From assembly GCF_003075095.1 (NCBI RefSeq), contig NZ_QCZF01000004.1, positions 367,885 to 431,884 of the forward strand: DNA of 64,000 nucleotides. The letters run 5' to 3'. The notes under the pieces are model-generated. The model saw only the letters and a program-made list of their open reading frames with translations, made no database searches and was not told the DNA's origin. The DNA is from Blastococcus litoris. Lineage in GTDB: Bacteria; Actinomycetota; Actinomycetes; Mycobacteriales; Geodermatophilaceae. Made by a program: the position numbers and the translations under genes. Positions 43,856 to 51,845 of the stretch are shown here, one piece after another (within the stretch, counting starts at the first letter, position 1; every line of letters begins with the position of its first letter).

Positions 43856-44791
43856 ATGCAGACCGCAGCACCGCGTCGGGGACCGCAGCGCGGTCGGATG
43901 ACCTGTGACGGGTCGCCACCGGAGTCGATGGCGATCGCGGACCCCCTGACTTCCCGTTGGGCACGGCCGATGACGGTCGAGTCGATGCGCGCGGCCGTCA
44001 TCGCGATCCGCGCGGGGATCTTCGACGACGTCAACGAACCCGACGTCGTCTGGAGAGACCAGGCGTCGGGCGCTGCGGCTCCCGTCACTGCCTCGCGGCC
44101 GGATGCCAGTTCAATCCAGTGCGCGGCATTCGACTACTGCCACCCCGTCGTCCTGGTTGTGGCCGGTCACGCCGGAGCCGGCGCTTCCACGGTCGCATTG
44201 GCAGTCGCCGAAGGGCTGGCTGAAGCCCGGCGGGTGCTGCTGGTCGACTACGCCGAGCCGCGTCGGTCGGGGCTGCTTGCGGCCCCGGCCATCGAGATGG
44301 GCACGGACGGGGCCTGGCGGCGCGGTCGCCGGAATCGACTCGACGTCGTCCGCCTCACTCGGCATCCGGCCGACGGAGTGCTTCCGCCGCCACCGGAGAC
44401 CGACGACGCTGAGCCCCTGAGGGTGGTCGATGCCGGCTGGTCGCTGACCTGCGCGCTGCTCGATCCACCCGGTACCGTCGTCGGCGGCGCGATGGTCGTC
44501 CTCGTCACCCGGGTGACGGTGCCGGCGGTCCGGCAGACCGAGCAGGTGCTGGCCGCTCTCGACGGCGAGGCGGCGGTCGCCGCGGTGGGCCCGGCCCGCT
44601 GGCCCCGGCTGGTGGAGGCCAGTTGCGGTCCGCGGCTTGGTGAATTGCGGTCGCGGGGGCAGGTAGTCGCGGTGCCGGTCGACCGGCGACTGCAGGTTGC
44701 CGGGCTGACCGGAGACCGGCTGCCGAAGCCAGTGGCGGCCGCCGGCCGGTCGTTGGCCGCGCTCCTGGTCCCGGCGAGGGAGACCCCGTGA
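43856..44791 (+). CDS. ParA/MinD-like protein with degenerate P-loop
   Basis: A 311-residue protein at the head of the T4SS operon. The C-terminal two thirds resemble the ParA/MinD fold: V-V-L-V-V-A-G-H-A-G-A-G-A-S-T-V-A-L, V-L-L-V-D-Y-A-E-P-R-R-S-G-L. Both conserved lysines of the deviant Walker A are absent (K-G-G-x-G-K replaced by H-A-G-A-G-A), so it is probably not a normal ATPase. The N-terminal about 85 residues are unconserved. ATG start. It overlaps the VirB2-like gene by 4 bp. Confidence 0.7.
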   Translation: MQTAAPRRGPQRGRMTCDGSPPESMAIADPLTSRWARPMTVESMRAAVIAIRAGIFDDVNEPDVVWRDQASGAAAPVTASRPDASSIQCAAFDYCHPVVLVVAGHAGAGASTVALAVAEGLAEARRVLLVDYAEPRRSGLLAAPAIEMGTDGAWRRGRRNRLDVVRLTRHPADGVLPPPPETDDAEPLRVVDAGWSLTCALLDPPGTVVGGAMVVLVTRVTVPAVRQTEQVLAALDGEAAVAAVGPARWPRLVEASCGPRLGELRSRGQVVAVPVDRRLQVAGLTGDRLPKPVAAAGRSLAALLVPARETP

Positions 44792-45171
44792 CCACGGGGC
44801 ACAGGAGCGCCGCCGTGGCGGTGCGGGCGGCATCGAGCGTCGTGTTCGTCCTTGCCGGGCTCCTCGTGCTGGGTGCCGGGACGGCGGCTGCGACGACGGT
44901 CGAGATCAGCGCGGCGGTCTGCCCCGCGGCACCGCCCGGGATGCAGGGCTTTGCCGACGACGTGACGGCTTGGGTGAAGTGGGGCGTGCTGGCGCTGATC
45001 GGCATCGGCGCCGTCGTGTCCCTCGGGTCGATCCTCGTGGGGCGGATCTTCTCCCACCCGCATGCCTCCCGCTACGGGGCCATGGGTGTTGCCGTGGTGG
45101 TGATGGTGGCCATCGCCTACACGGTCATCCTCGTCATCCTGGACTCGATCACCGGCAGCGGGTGCACCTGA
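44788..45171 (+). CDS. VirB2/TrbC-like membrane subunit
   Basis: A 127-residue protein: a signal-like hydrophobic segment (about 10-35, ending A-A-A-T-T), then two hydrophobic helices (about 60-85 and 95-120) joined by a short basic loop (S-H-P-H-A-S-R). Size and topology fit a conjugative pilin of the VirB2/TrbC type. GTG start, 4-bp overlap with the ParA-like gene. Assigned from topology and position only. Confidence 0.6.
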   Translation: MTTGHRSAAVAVRAASSVVFVLAGLLVLGAGTAAATTVEISAAVCPAAPPGMQGFADDVTAWVKWGVLALIGIGAVVSLGSILVGRIFSHPHASRYGAMGVAVVVMVAIAYTVILVILDSITGSGCT

Positions 45172-45980
45172 TGCGCCGCCACCGAGACGTCCGGGGAAGT
45201 CGCATCCCGGAGTGGGGAGCCGCTCGACTTCGCGCGCTGGTGGTGGTCGCCGCACCCGTCGCGCTGACGGTCATGGCCGGCGCGGTTCTCGCCGTCGTCG
45301 GGGTGCTGACCCAGGAGAAGCCGGACTCAACGGACGCTGCGCGACACGGAGCAGCGCCCTCCAGGCACGTGTCGCTGCAGGACGCGCTGGCTGCGACTCC
45401 GATGCCGACCGCCGACCCGGACGACGCGCTGCCAGGTCCGGTATCGAGGCAGGCCGCAGGTGTCATCGAGTTGCCCCGCACAAAGGCCGACGGCCCTGCT
45501 GACGTGCCCACCGGCTTTCCCCGCACTCCCGAGGGTGCTCTGGCGCAGTTGGCTGCTATCGACGTGACCGCGATGCAGACCGGCTCGATGGACGGTGTGC
45601 GGCGTGTCATCGCCGAATGGGCTGCCCTTGGCGGCCCGACCCAGGAGACGTGGTCCGGGGTGGCTGGCATGGCGAGCCTGTTGTCGGCGGCGGGGCTGCC
45701 CGGCGCCGGGTCTCCACAGTTGGCCATCGTCGTCCGCCCGGTGATGGGGCTGATCAAGGGAACGGTGGGCCCGGACTTTGCGGTGGTGTGCGTGAACCTC
45801 GAGTTCACCGTCACCGTGGAGCAGACCTCGCGGATCGCGATAGCCGACTGCCAGCGCATGGCGTGGGCGGGCGAACGGTGGGTCATCGGGGCCGGGCCGG
45901 AACCGGCGCCGGCGCCGTCGGTCTGGCCGGGTACCGACACCGCGGTCGCTACTGGCTGGCGGGAGCTCCGTCATGTCTAA
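45171..45980 (+). CDS. T4SS membrane-anchored protein (TcpC/VirB8-like position)
   Basis: A 269-residue protein with one N-terminal membrane helix (about 22-45), a linker and an extracytoplasmic NTF2-like domain (about 125-255; L-A-I-V-V-R-P-V-M-G and V-V-C-V-N-L-E-F-T-V-T). This layout is that of VirB8/TcpC assembly factors. I see no diagnostic motif, so the family is inferred. ATG start shares a base with the preceding stop; the end overlaps the next gene by 8 bp. Confidence 0.6.
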   Translation: MRRHRDVRGSRIPEWGAARLRALVVVAAPVALTVMAGAVLAVVGVLTQEKPDSTDAARHGAAPSRHVSLQDALAATPMPTADPDDALPGPVSRQAAGVIELPRTKADGPADVPTGFPRTPEGALAQLAAIDVTAMQTGSMDGVRRVIAEWAALGGPTQETWSGVAGMASLLSAAGLPGAGSPQLAIVVRPVMGLIKGTVGPDFAVVCVNLEFTVTVEQTSRIAIADCQRMAWAGERWVIGAGPEPAPAPSVWPGTDTAVATGWRELRHV

Positions 45981-47595
45981 GCCGGAGCCAGGACGGCGGC
46001 GGTCGGCCCGCTCGAGAGCGCTGGTCGTGCTCGTGCTTGGGGCGGTGGGTTGGCTGGCGACCGCGGCTGCGGCCTTGGCCGACACGGTGGTGGCGTTTCC
46101 CGCGGCGCCGGCCGCGGGCGATGGCTCGCTTCCGTGCCTGCCGATCAACCCGTTCTGCGTGATTGGCGAAGCGGCCGGAGCCGTGGTCGCCGACGTGTGG
46201 ATCAGCGCGATGCTGTCGCTCTGGGGGGCCGGCCTGTGGCTGCTGGGCCTGGCCTTCTCGGTGATCGACGCCCTCGCCACCCCGGATCTGTCCGCAGGCG
46301 GGCCGCTGGCCGGCGTCTATCCGGTGACCTTCGGCATCGGCGCCACCGTCGCGGCGCTGATGGCCATGGTCCAACTCGGCGTCGCGGCGGCGCGCCGAGA
46401 CGGGCAGACCCTCGGCCGGCTGCTCATCGGCCTGCTGCAGTTCGGGCTGGTCTGGGTCAGCTACGTCGGCGTCGCGGCGCTGCTGGTCACCGGCGTCTCG
46501 GGGCTGACCACCGCCTTGCTGCGCAGCCTGCTCGACATAGAGACCCTGGCCGACTTCGACCCGTCGATCAGCGTGGGCCGCGACGTGGTCGACGGCACAG
46601 TCGCCACCGTTCTCGGAGTCAGCGCCATCTTCCTCCTGGTGCCGGCCAGCATCGGCTATCTGCTGTTGATGCTGGTCCGCGAGGCAGCCCTGATCGTGCT
46701 GGCGGCAACCTCGGCCATCTCGGCCGGCGGGCTGCTGGCACAGTCCTCGAGCACCTGGTTCTGGCGCAGCCTGCGCTGGTTTCTCGCGGCGTTGCTGGTC
46801 GCCCCGGTCACCGTGCTCGTCCTCGGCGTCGGCGTCAGCATCACCGAGGGCATCGTCACTGGGGCCGAGGAGACGAGCACCGAGGCTGCGGTCGGCATGG
46901 CGGTGGTCGGCTGCCTGCTGATTCTGCTCGGCGCGATCTGCCCGCTGGCGCTGTTCCGGCTGCTTGCCTTCGTCGACCCAGGTACCTCCAGCGGCGCAGC
47001 TCTGCGTTCCTCGCTGGCCGCCTCCGGCGGAGTCATGGGCGCACTCGGCAATCTCGGTGGTGGAGGCGGTCGCGCTGCGGGGGCCGCCGCTATCGCCGCC
47101 TCGGGTGGGGTGGCCACCTCGGGCGCCGCGGCACAGCTGGCTGGGGACCGCGCGCAGGGTGAGTCGACCGCCGACGCCGCAACCAGCGGGCGCTTCGCCG
47201 GCGCGCTGCGTGCGCTGACAGCTGGCACCTCCACGGCGGGTCGGCTGGCCGCTGGGGTGGCCGTCTCGGCGGCCGACGTGCTCTCCGGAGCTGGTATCGG
47301 ACACACCGCCCCCTACTACGGGCAGTCAGTTCGGGGCAGGGCTCCCGCCGCGGGCAACGGACACGCTGGCGCAGCGTCGCTCTCACGACAGGACGGCGGG
47401 TCGCCGCGTCTGGACGGGGACGGACCCGACGCTCTGATTCCTGATCCGCTGTGGTCGTCCGTCTCCGACGGCGCAGCGGCTGTGGGTTGGCCCGCTGAGC
47501 GGGCCGACGGTGCCGCACGCGGCGGGGTTCCGAAGTCCGACTCTCCCGCTCCGCGGGGGCGGGGCGATTCGCCTGTCGACGACGGTGCCACATGA
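45973..47595 (+). CDS. VirB6/TrbL-like polytopic T4SS protein
   Basis: A 540-residue protein with a signal-like N-terminal helix and about seven further hydrophobic segments between residues 60 and 340, then an Ala/Gly-rich and Pro/Asp-rich soluble tail of about 190 residues. The topology is that of VirB6/TrbL channel proteins. ATG start; 4-bp overlap with the next gene. Located between the VirB8-like and SCO6880-like genes, the usual T4SS order in actinobacterial elements. Confidence 0.75.
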   Translation: MSKPEPGRRRSARSRALVVLVLGAVGWLATAAAALADTVVAFPAAPAAGDGSLPCLPINPFCVIGEAAGAVVADVWISAMLSLWGAGLWLLGLAFSVIDALATPDLSAGGPLAGVYPVTFGIGATVAALMAMVQLGVAAARRDGQTLGRLLIGLLQFGLVWVSYVGVAALLVTGVSGLTTALLRSLLDIETLADFDPSISVGRDVVDGTVATVLGVSAIFLLVPASIGYLLLMLVREAALIVLAATSAISAGGLLAQSSSTWFWRSLRWFLAALLVAPVTVLVLGVGVSITEGIVTGAEETSTEAAVGMAVVGCLLILLGAICPLALFRLLAFVDPGTSSGAALRSSLAASGGVMGALGNLGGGGGRAAGAAAIAASGGVATSGAAAQLAGDRAQGESTADAATSGRFAGALRALTAGTSTAGRLAAGVAVSAADVLSGAGIGHTAPYYGQSVRGRAPAAGNGHAGAASLSRQDGGSPRLDGDGPDALIPDPLWSSVSDGAAAVGWPAERADGAARGGVPKSDSPAPRGRGDSPVDDGAT

Positions 47596-49106
47596 GCGCG
47601 CACCGTTACGGCGAGTACGCGAAGGACGTCTCTGGCTGGTTCCTCGGGATGACCGGCACCCAGCTGACCCTGTTGACGCTCGCCGGCGTTCCGGCGCTGC
47701 TGGCCCTGAACGGCCAGGCCTGGGGGCTGTTCGTCGGCTGGCTGCCGGTGTGGGCGCTGCTGGCCGCCGTGCTGCTGGTGCCCATACGGGGCCGCGCCGC
47801 CGGCCGCTGGTTCGGCGATCTCTCTCTGTACGCGATCGGAGGAGCGATGGGCTGGACGGTGTTCGGCTCACGAGCCGGAGCGGGGACGGCCGACGACCTG
47901 TCCGAAGCCGATTTGCCGGGGGTGCTCGCAGGCGTCCGCACCCACGACGGGCCGCCCTTCGGGCAGCTCTTCACCCGGCCGGTGATCGTGCAGAACTGTG
48001 CGGCACGCACCTGGGCGGTGGTGGCGGGAATTGCCCATCCCGGCATCGGGCTCGCCGAGGCGGGGGAGCGGGACCGGATGGGCGCTGGGCTGGCCGAGTT
48101 GTGCGAGCTCGCCGCTCGTACCGAGCTGGTCGACGTCCTCGTCCTGCAGGTGCGCACCGTGCCCGACGACGGCGCGGAGCGCGCAGCTTGGGAGCGCGCT
48201 CACGCCCACCCCGACGCGCCGACGCTCGCTGCGCGGGTCAATGCACTGCTGGGCGCGACGCTGACGCCGGCCGCGGTGCGGACCGAGGCGTTCGTCACCG
48301 TCGTGGTCGGCGAGGGACGGGTCGCCCGGGCGGCGAGAGAGTCCGGCGGGGGCGTGGACGGGCGGGCCCGGGTCTTGCACTCGGTGATGGCCGAGGTCGA
48401 GGCCGCGCTTCGTGGACCGGTCGGCTGCACGACGGTGTCCTGGCTTGACTCCCCACAGCTGGCCGCCGCGGTGCGCACCAGTTTCGCCCCGGGTGACCGT
48501 GGCGAGCTGGTCGCGGCCGACCTCGCGGCCGCCTCCGGCCAGCAGTTGGCCACCGGGGTGCCGATGGCAGCCGCGGGCCCGACGGTGGCGCGCGCCGAGG
48601 TGCGGCATTACCTGCACGACGCGTGGGCGTCGGTGACCGACACGATCCTGCTGCCCGATTCCGGTGCGGTTCTCGGCGCGCTCTCCCCTGTGCTCGTGCC
48701 GACCGTGGCGGGGGAGCGGCGCTGCCTGACCGTGTTCCTCGACCCGCTGCCGCTGACCCGGGCGACCCGGCTGGTCAGTCGCGAGCAGATGAGCGCCACC
48801 ACCGGCAACGAGATGCGGGCCCGGATGGGTTTCCGGCAGCGGGCCCGGCAGCGGCGGGACACCGAGCGGGTCGGCGCCGCCGAAGAGAAACTCACCGCCG
48901 GCCGCGCTCTGGTGCGTGTCTCCGCGGCGGCCTGCGTCACCGTACCGGCGACGTGGCCGGTGGTGGAGTACGGCCGCCGGCTGTCGGCCTCGGTCCGGGC
49001 CGCCGGCTTCGTTCCGCTGCGGCTGGACCTGGCGCAGGACTCCGCCTTCGCCGCCGCCGCCGTTCCCCTCGGCGTCGGGCTGCCCGATCGCAGGAGCCGA
49101 CGGTGA
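47592..49106 (+). CDS. SCO6880-family T4SS protein
   Basis: A 504-residue protein with two hydrophobic segments at about 20-60 and a large soluble domain with V-I-V-Q-N-C-A-A-R-T-W-A and A-E-V-R-H-Y-L-H-D-A-W. It matches the SCO6880 family, which accompanies VirB4 ATPases in actinobacterial conjugative elements and looks like a VirB3 plus VirB4 N-terminal domain. No P-loop is present. ATG start; its stop overlaps the GTG of the VirB4 gene. Confidence 0.8.
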   Translation: MSAHRYGEYAKDVSGWFLGMTGTQLTLLTLAGVPALLALNGQAWGLFVGWLPVWALLAAVLLVPIRGRAAGRWFGDLSLYAIGGAMGWTVFGSRAGAGTADDLSEADLPGVLAGVRTHDGPPFGQLFTRPVIVQNCAARTWAVVAGIAHPGIGLAEAGERDRMGAGLAELCELAARTELVDVLVLQVRTVPDDGAERAAWERAHAHPDAPTLAARVNALLGATLTPAAVRTEAFVTVVVGEGRVARAARESGGGVDGRARVLHSVMAEVEAALRGPVGCTTVSWLDSPQLAAAVRTSFAPGDRGELVAADLAAASGQQLATGVPMAAAGPTVARAEVRHYLHDAWASVTDTILLPDSGAVLGALSPVLVPTVAGERRCLTVFLDPLPLTRATRLVSREQMSATTGNEMRARMGFRQRARQRRDTERVGAAEEKLTAGRALVRVSAAACVTVPATWPVVEYGRRLSASVRAAGFVPLRLDLAQDSAFAAAAVPLGVGLPDRRSRR

Positions 49107-50602
49107 TCCGCCGTCCTTCCCGCCGTGGCCGGGACGTCGCCGTCTTGCTCGACGACTTCGGCCACCGGCTGCCTGCGGTCCCCGCGGCGGAGACCGCGGC
49201 ACGGGAACGGGGGCCGTTTCCCGTGCTGGTGCCCCGCCGCGGGCCGCGCGGACGCGGTCGTGGCCGAGCGGCGGCGCTGGCGCCGCTGTCGGTGTGGCGG
49301 ATGACGTCGGAGCAGACGCCCGTGGTGTGGCCCCTGATCGCTACCTCCGGCCTACCGCCCACCGGCGCACAGATGGGCATCGACCTCCTGTCCGGCGGAG
49401 CGTTCTACTGCGACCCGGTCGGCTGGGTCACCGACGACGACATCCCGGTCACCAACCCCAACGTCGTCGTCTTCGGCAAGCCCGGCCGCGGCAAGTCCGC
49501 CACCGTCAAGGCCTTCGCGCTGCGGATGCTCGCCTACGGTTACCGCACACTCGTCCTCGGGGACACCAAGGACGAGTACGAGCCGCTCTGCAGAGCACTC
49601 GGCGTGGAGCCGTTCGTCATCGGCCACGGCCTGGCGACCCGGGTGAACCCGCTGGCCTTCGGTCCGCTCGGGCACGGCTGGGACCGACTCGACGCCGCCG
49701 AGTCCCGCCGCCGCGAGGCGCTCGTGTTCGCCCGCTGGCTGGTGCTGCTGCGCGGCCTGATCGGGTCGCAGGCGGTGCCGTTCGGCCCGGTGGAGGAGAC
49801 CGCGGTCGGGGAAGCGCTGCGGCTGCTCACCGGCTACCGCTCGGGCGCCACACGGCTGACCGAGCCCACCATCCCGCAGCTGTGGGGGGCACTCGACGAG
49901 CCTCCCGACGAGCTCGTCGCCGGTTGCCGCTACGCCGACCGGCGGCACTTCCTCGACGCCACCCGTACTCTTCGCGACGCTCTCGGCGCCCTGGTGAAGG
50001 GCTCTCTGGCCGGGCTGTTCGACGACCACACCACCATCGCCGTCGACTGGCGCGCCCCGATCCAGTCGCTGTCTCTGTCCCGGCTCGAGCCGCTCGGTGA
50101 TCAGGCCGTCGGCATCGCGCTGACCTGCTTGAACTCGTGGGGCCAGGCGATGCGCGAGATCGCCGAGCCCGGTGACCTTCGCATCGTCATCCGCGACGAG
50201 ACGTGGCGGCAGATGCGCCTGGGCACTGAGGCGATGAAGAGCCTGGACGCCAACCTTCGGCTGTCCCGCCGCGACGCGGACGTGCAGATCCTTCTGGCCC
50301 ACAAACCCTCCGACATGCTCACCGCCGGGGACGCGACCTCGCAGGCGGTCGCCATCGCCCGCGACCTGCTGCACCTGTGCGACGTCAAGGTCCTGCACGG
50401 GCAGGACCAGGCCGTCGGCGACGAGCTCGGGAGCCTGCTCGGCCTGGCGCCGATCGCCCAGCGAGTGGTTACCGGCTGGGCGATCGCAGGCAAGGGCAGA
50501 GCACTGTGGCTGGCCGGGGACCGGGCGTTCAAGGTGCAGACCGTCCTCACCGAACCCGAGCTGCGGTTGACCTACACCAACGAAGCCCTTACAGCCGGAT
50601 GA
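49103..50602 (+). CDS. VirB4-like conjugation ATPase
   Basis: A 499-residue ATPase that powers the conjugation channel. Walker A is F-G-K-P-G-R-G-K-S near residue 130, followed by V-L-G-D-T-K-D-E-Y-E-P, Walker B-type R-I-V-I-R-D-E-T-W and the R-R-D-A-D-V-Q-I-L-L-A-H sensor region. The GTG at 49103 overlaps the SCO6880 stop. The normal VirB4 N-terminal domain is short here and seems to be supplied by the SCO6880-like protein, a split architecture rather than a frameshift. Confidence 0.88.
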   Translation: MIRRPSRRGRDVAVLLDDFGHRLPAVPAAETAARERGPFPVLVPRRGPRGRGRGRAAALAPLSVWRMTSEQTPVVWPLIATSGLPPTGAQMGIDLLSGGAFYCDPVGWVTDDDIPVTNPNVVVFGKPGRGKSATVKAFALRMLAYGYRTLVLGDTKDEYEPLCRALGVEPFVIGHGLATRVNPLAFGPLGHGWDRLDAAESRRREALVFARWLVLLRGLIGSQAVPFGPVEETAVGEALRLLTGYRSGATRLTEPTIPQLWGALDEPPDELVAGCRYADRRHFLDATRTLRDALGALVKGSLAGLFDDHTTIAVDWRAPIQSLSLSRLEPLGDQAVGIALTCLNSWGQAMREIAEPGDLRIVIRDETWRQMRLGTEAMKSLDANLRLSRRDADVQILLAHKPSDMLTAGDATSQAVAIARDLLHLCDVKVLHGQDQAVGDELGSLLGLAPIAQRVVTGWAIAGKGRALWLAGDRAFKVQTVLTEPELRLTYTNEALTAG

Positions 50603-51777
50603 CCGGCATGAGGGGGAGAGCGGAGTCCATCGCACGGACGTACGCGAAGAGATGGCTGTGGAGGGCCGTTGCACCAGCCGCCGTCCCGCTGTTCGCCGGG
50701 CTCACCCTGCTGCTCATACCGCTGGCGGTCATCGCGGCCCCCGAGACCCGGACGGCGGCCGCGTCGTCGGCCTGCTCGATCGGCGGCACCGGCGCCACCG
50801 TTGCCGGCATCGAACTGGACGCCGTCCAGATGGGCCACGCACAGGCCATCGTCAACGTCGCCGTAGCGCAAGGACTGGAGCCGTACGCGGCCACCGTGGC
50901 GCTGGCCACCGCCTACCAGGAGTCCCGGATCCGGATGCTGGCCAACGACGGCAGCAGCCCCGAACTCACCGCCGAGCAGGCCGCGGTGACCGCCACCAGC
51001 CTGCAGTACGCGCACGACGGCCTCGGCTCCGACCACGACAGCGTCAACACGTTCCAGCAGCGCTGGATCGTCGGCTGGGGCAGCGTCGCCCAGCTCATGG
51101 ACCCCGTCTACGCAGCTGCGGCCTTCTACCGCCGACTGGTCGAGGTACCGAACTGGCGGACCATCCCGCTCACCCGGGCATCGCAGGCAGTGCAGGTCTC
51201 GGCCGCCGGCGACGCATACGCCCGCTGGGAGCCGTTCGCCCGCGAGCTGACCGGCATGCTGTGGCCGGCCGCCCAGGAGGCCGCGACCAGCCCGACCGGC
51301 GCGGCGTCCGGCGTATGCCCCGATCTGCCGGTGCCCACCGGATCCTGGATCCGACCCACCGCCGGAACGGTCACCTCCGGCTACGGGCTGCGCTGGGGCA
51401 CCCTGCATGCCGGGGTCGACATCGCCGGTCCCCGGGACAGCCCCGTCTATGCGGCCGCCGCCGGCACCATCGTCCGCGCGGCGTGCACCAGCGCCTACTG
51501 CGACCGTGACGGCGGCCGGGGGCTGGCCGGCTACGGCAACCTCGTCGAGCTCGACCACGGCGGCGGGCTGACCACCCGCTACGGGCATCTCTCGGCCTAC
51601 ACGGTCAGATCCGGCCAGTACATCGGCGTCGGGACGCTGGTCGGCTTTCAGGGATCCACCGGCAACAGCACCGGTGTCCACCTGCACTTCGAGGTCCGCC
51701 AGGGGGGAGCGCCGGTCGACCCGGTGCCGTGGCTGGCCGATCGCGGCGTCGATCTGAATGCGCCCAACCCGGGCTGA
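50599..51777 (+). CDS. bifunctional cell-wall hydrolase (lytic transglycosylase-like plus M23)
   Basis: A 392-residue exported enzyme. It has an N-terminal membrane or signal helix (about 25-48), a lysozyme-like helical domain with T-A-Y-Q-E-S-R-I-R (Glu is the likely catalytic acid) and F-Q-Q-R-W, and a C-terminal LytM/M23 peptidase domain (about 255-385: S-G-Y-G-L-R-W-G, H-A-G-V-D-I-A-G, V-E-L-D-H-G-G-G, H-L-H-F-E-V-R) with the zinc ligands His and Asp. Opens the wall for the T4SS, like VirB1. ATG start. It overlaps the open frame of the VirD4 gene. Confidence 0.9.
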   Translation: MTGMRGRAESIARTYAKRWLWRAVAPAAVPLFAGLTLLLIPLAVIAAPETRTAAASSACSIGGTGATVAGIELDAVQMGHAQAIVNVAVAQGLEPYAATVALATAYQESRIRMLANDGSSPELTAEQAAVTATSLQYAHDGLGSDHDSVNTFQQRWIVGWGSVAQLMDPVYAAAAFYRRLVEVPNWRTIPLTRASQAVQVSAAGDAYARWEPFARELTGMLWPAAQEAATSPTGAASGVCPDLPVPTGSWIRPTAGTVTSGYGLRWGTLHAGVDIAGPRDSPVYAAAAGTIVRAACTSAYCDRDGGRGLAGYGNLVELDHGGGLTTRYGHLSAYTVRSGQYIGVGTLVGFQGSTGNSTGVHLHFEVRQGGAPVDPVPWLADRGVDLNAPNPG

Positions 51778-51812
51778 CCTGCTCGCGCACTTTCCGGCCC
51801 ACAGGAGGAGCC

Positions 51813-51845
51813 ATGCAAAGGACGACGTACGGATGGCGGCGATGA
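51813..51845 (+). CDS. 10-codon leader ORF coupled to VirD4
   Basis: ATG 51813 is preceded by AGGAGGAG and encodes M-Q-R-T-T-Y-G-W-R-R before TGA at 51843-51845. The stop overlaps the ATG (51842) of the VirD4-like gene (ATGA), an arrangement that would couple translation. It may instead reflect a sequencing or mutational frameshift near the start of VirD4. Confidence 0.4.
   Translation: MQRTTYGWRR

Noticed and set aside
47592..50602. Possible frameshift splitting one VirB4 into two genes
   Set aside because: The first protein matches the independent SCO6880 family with its own membrane helices, and the GTGA overlap is a normal coupling arrangement.
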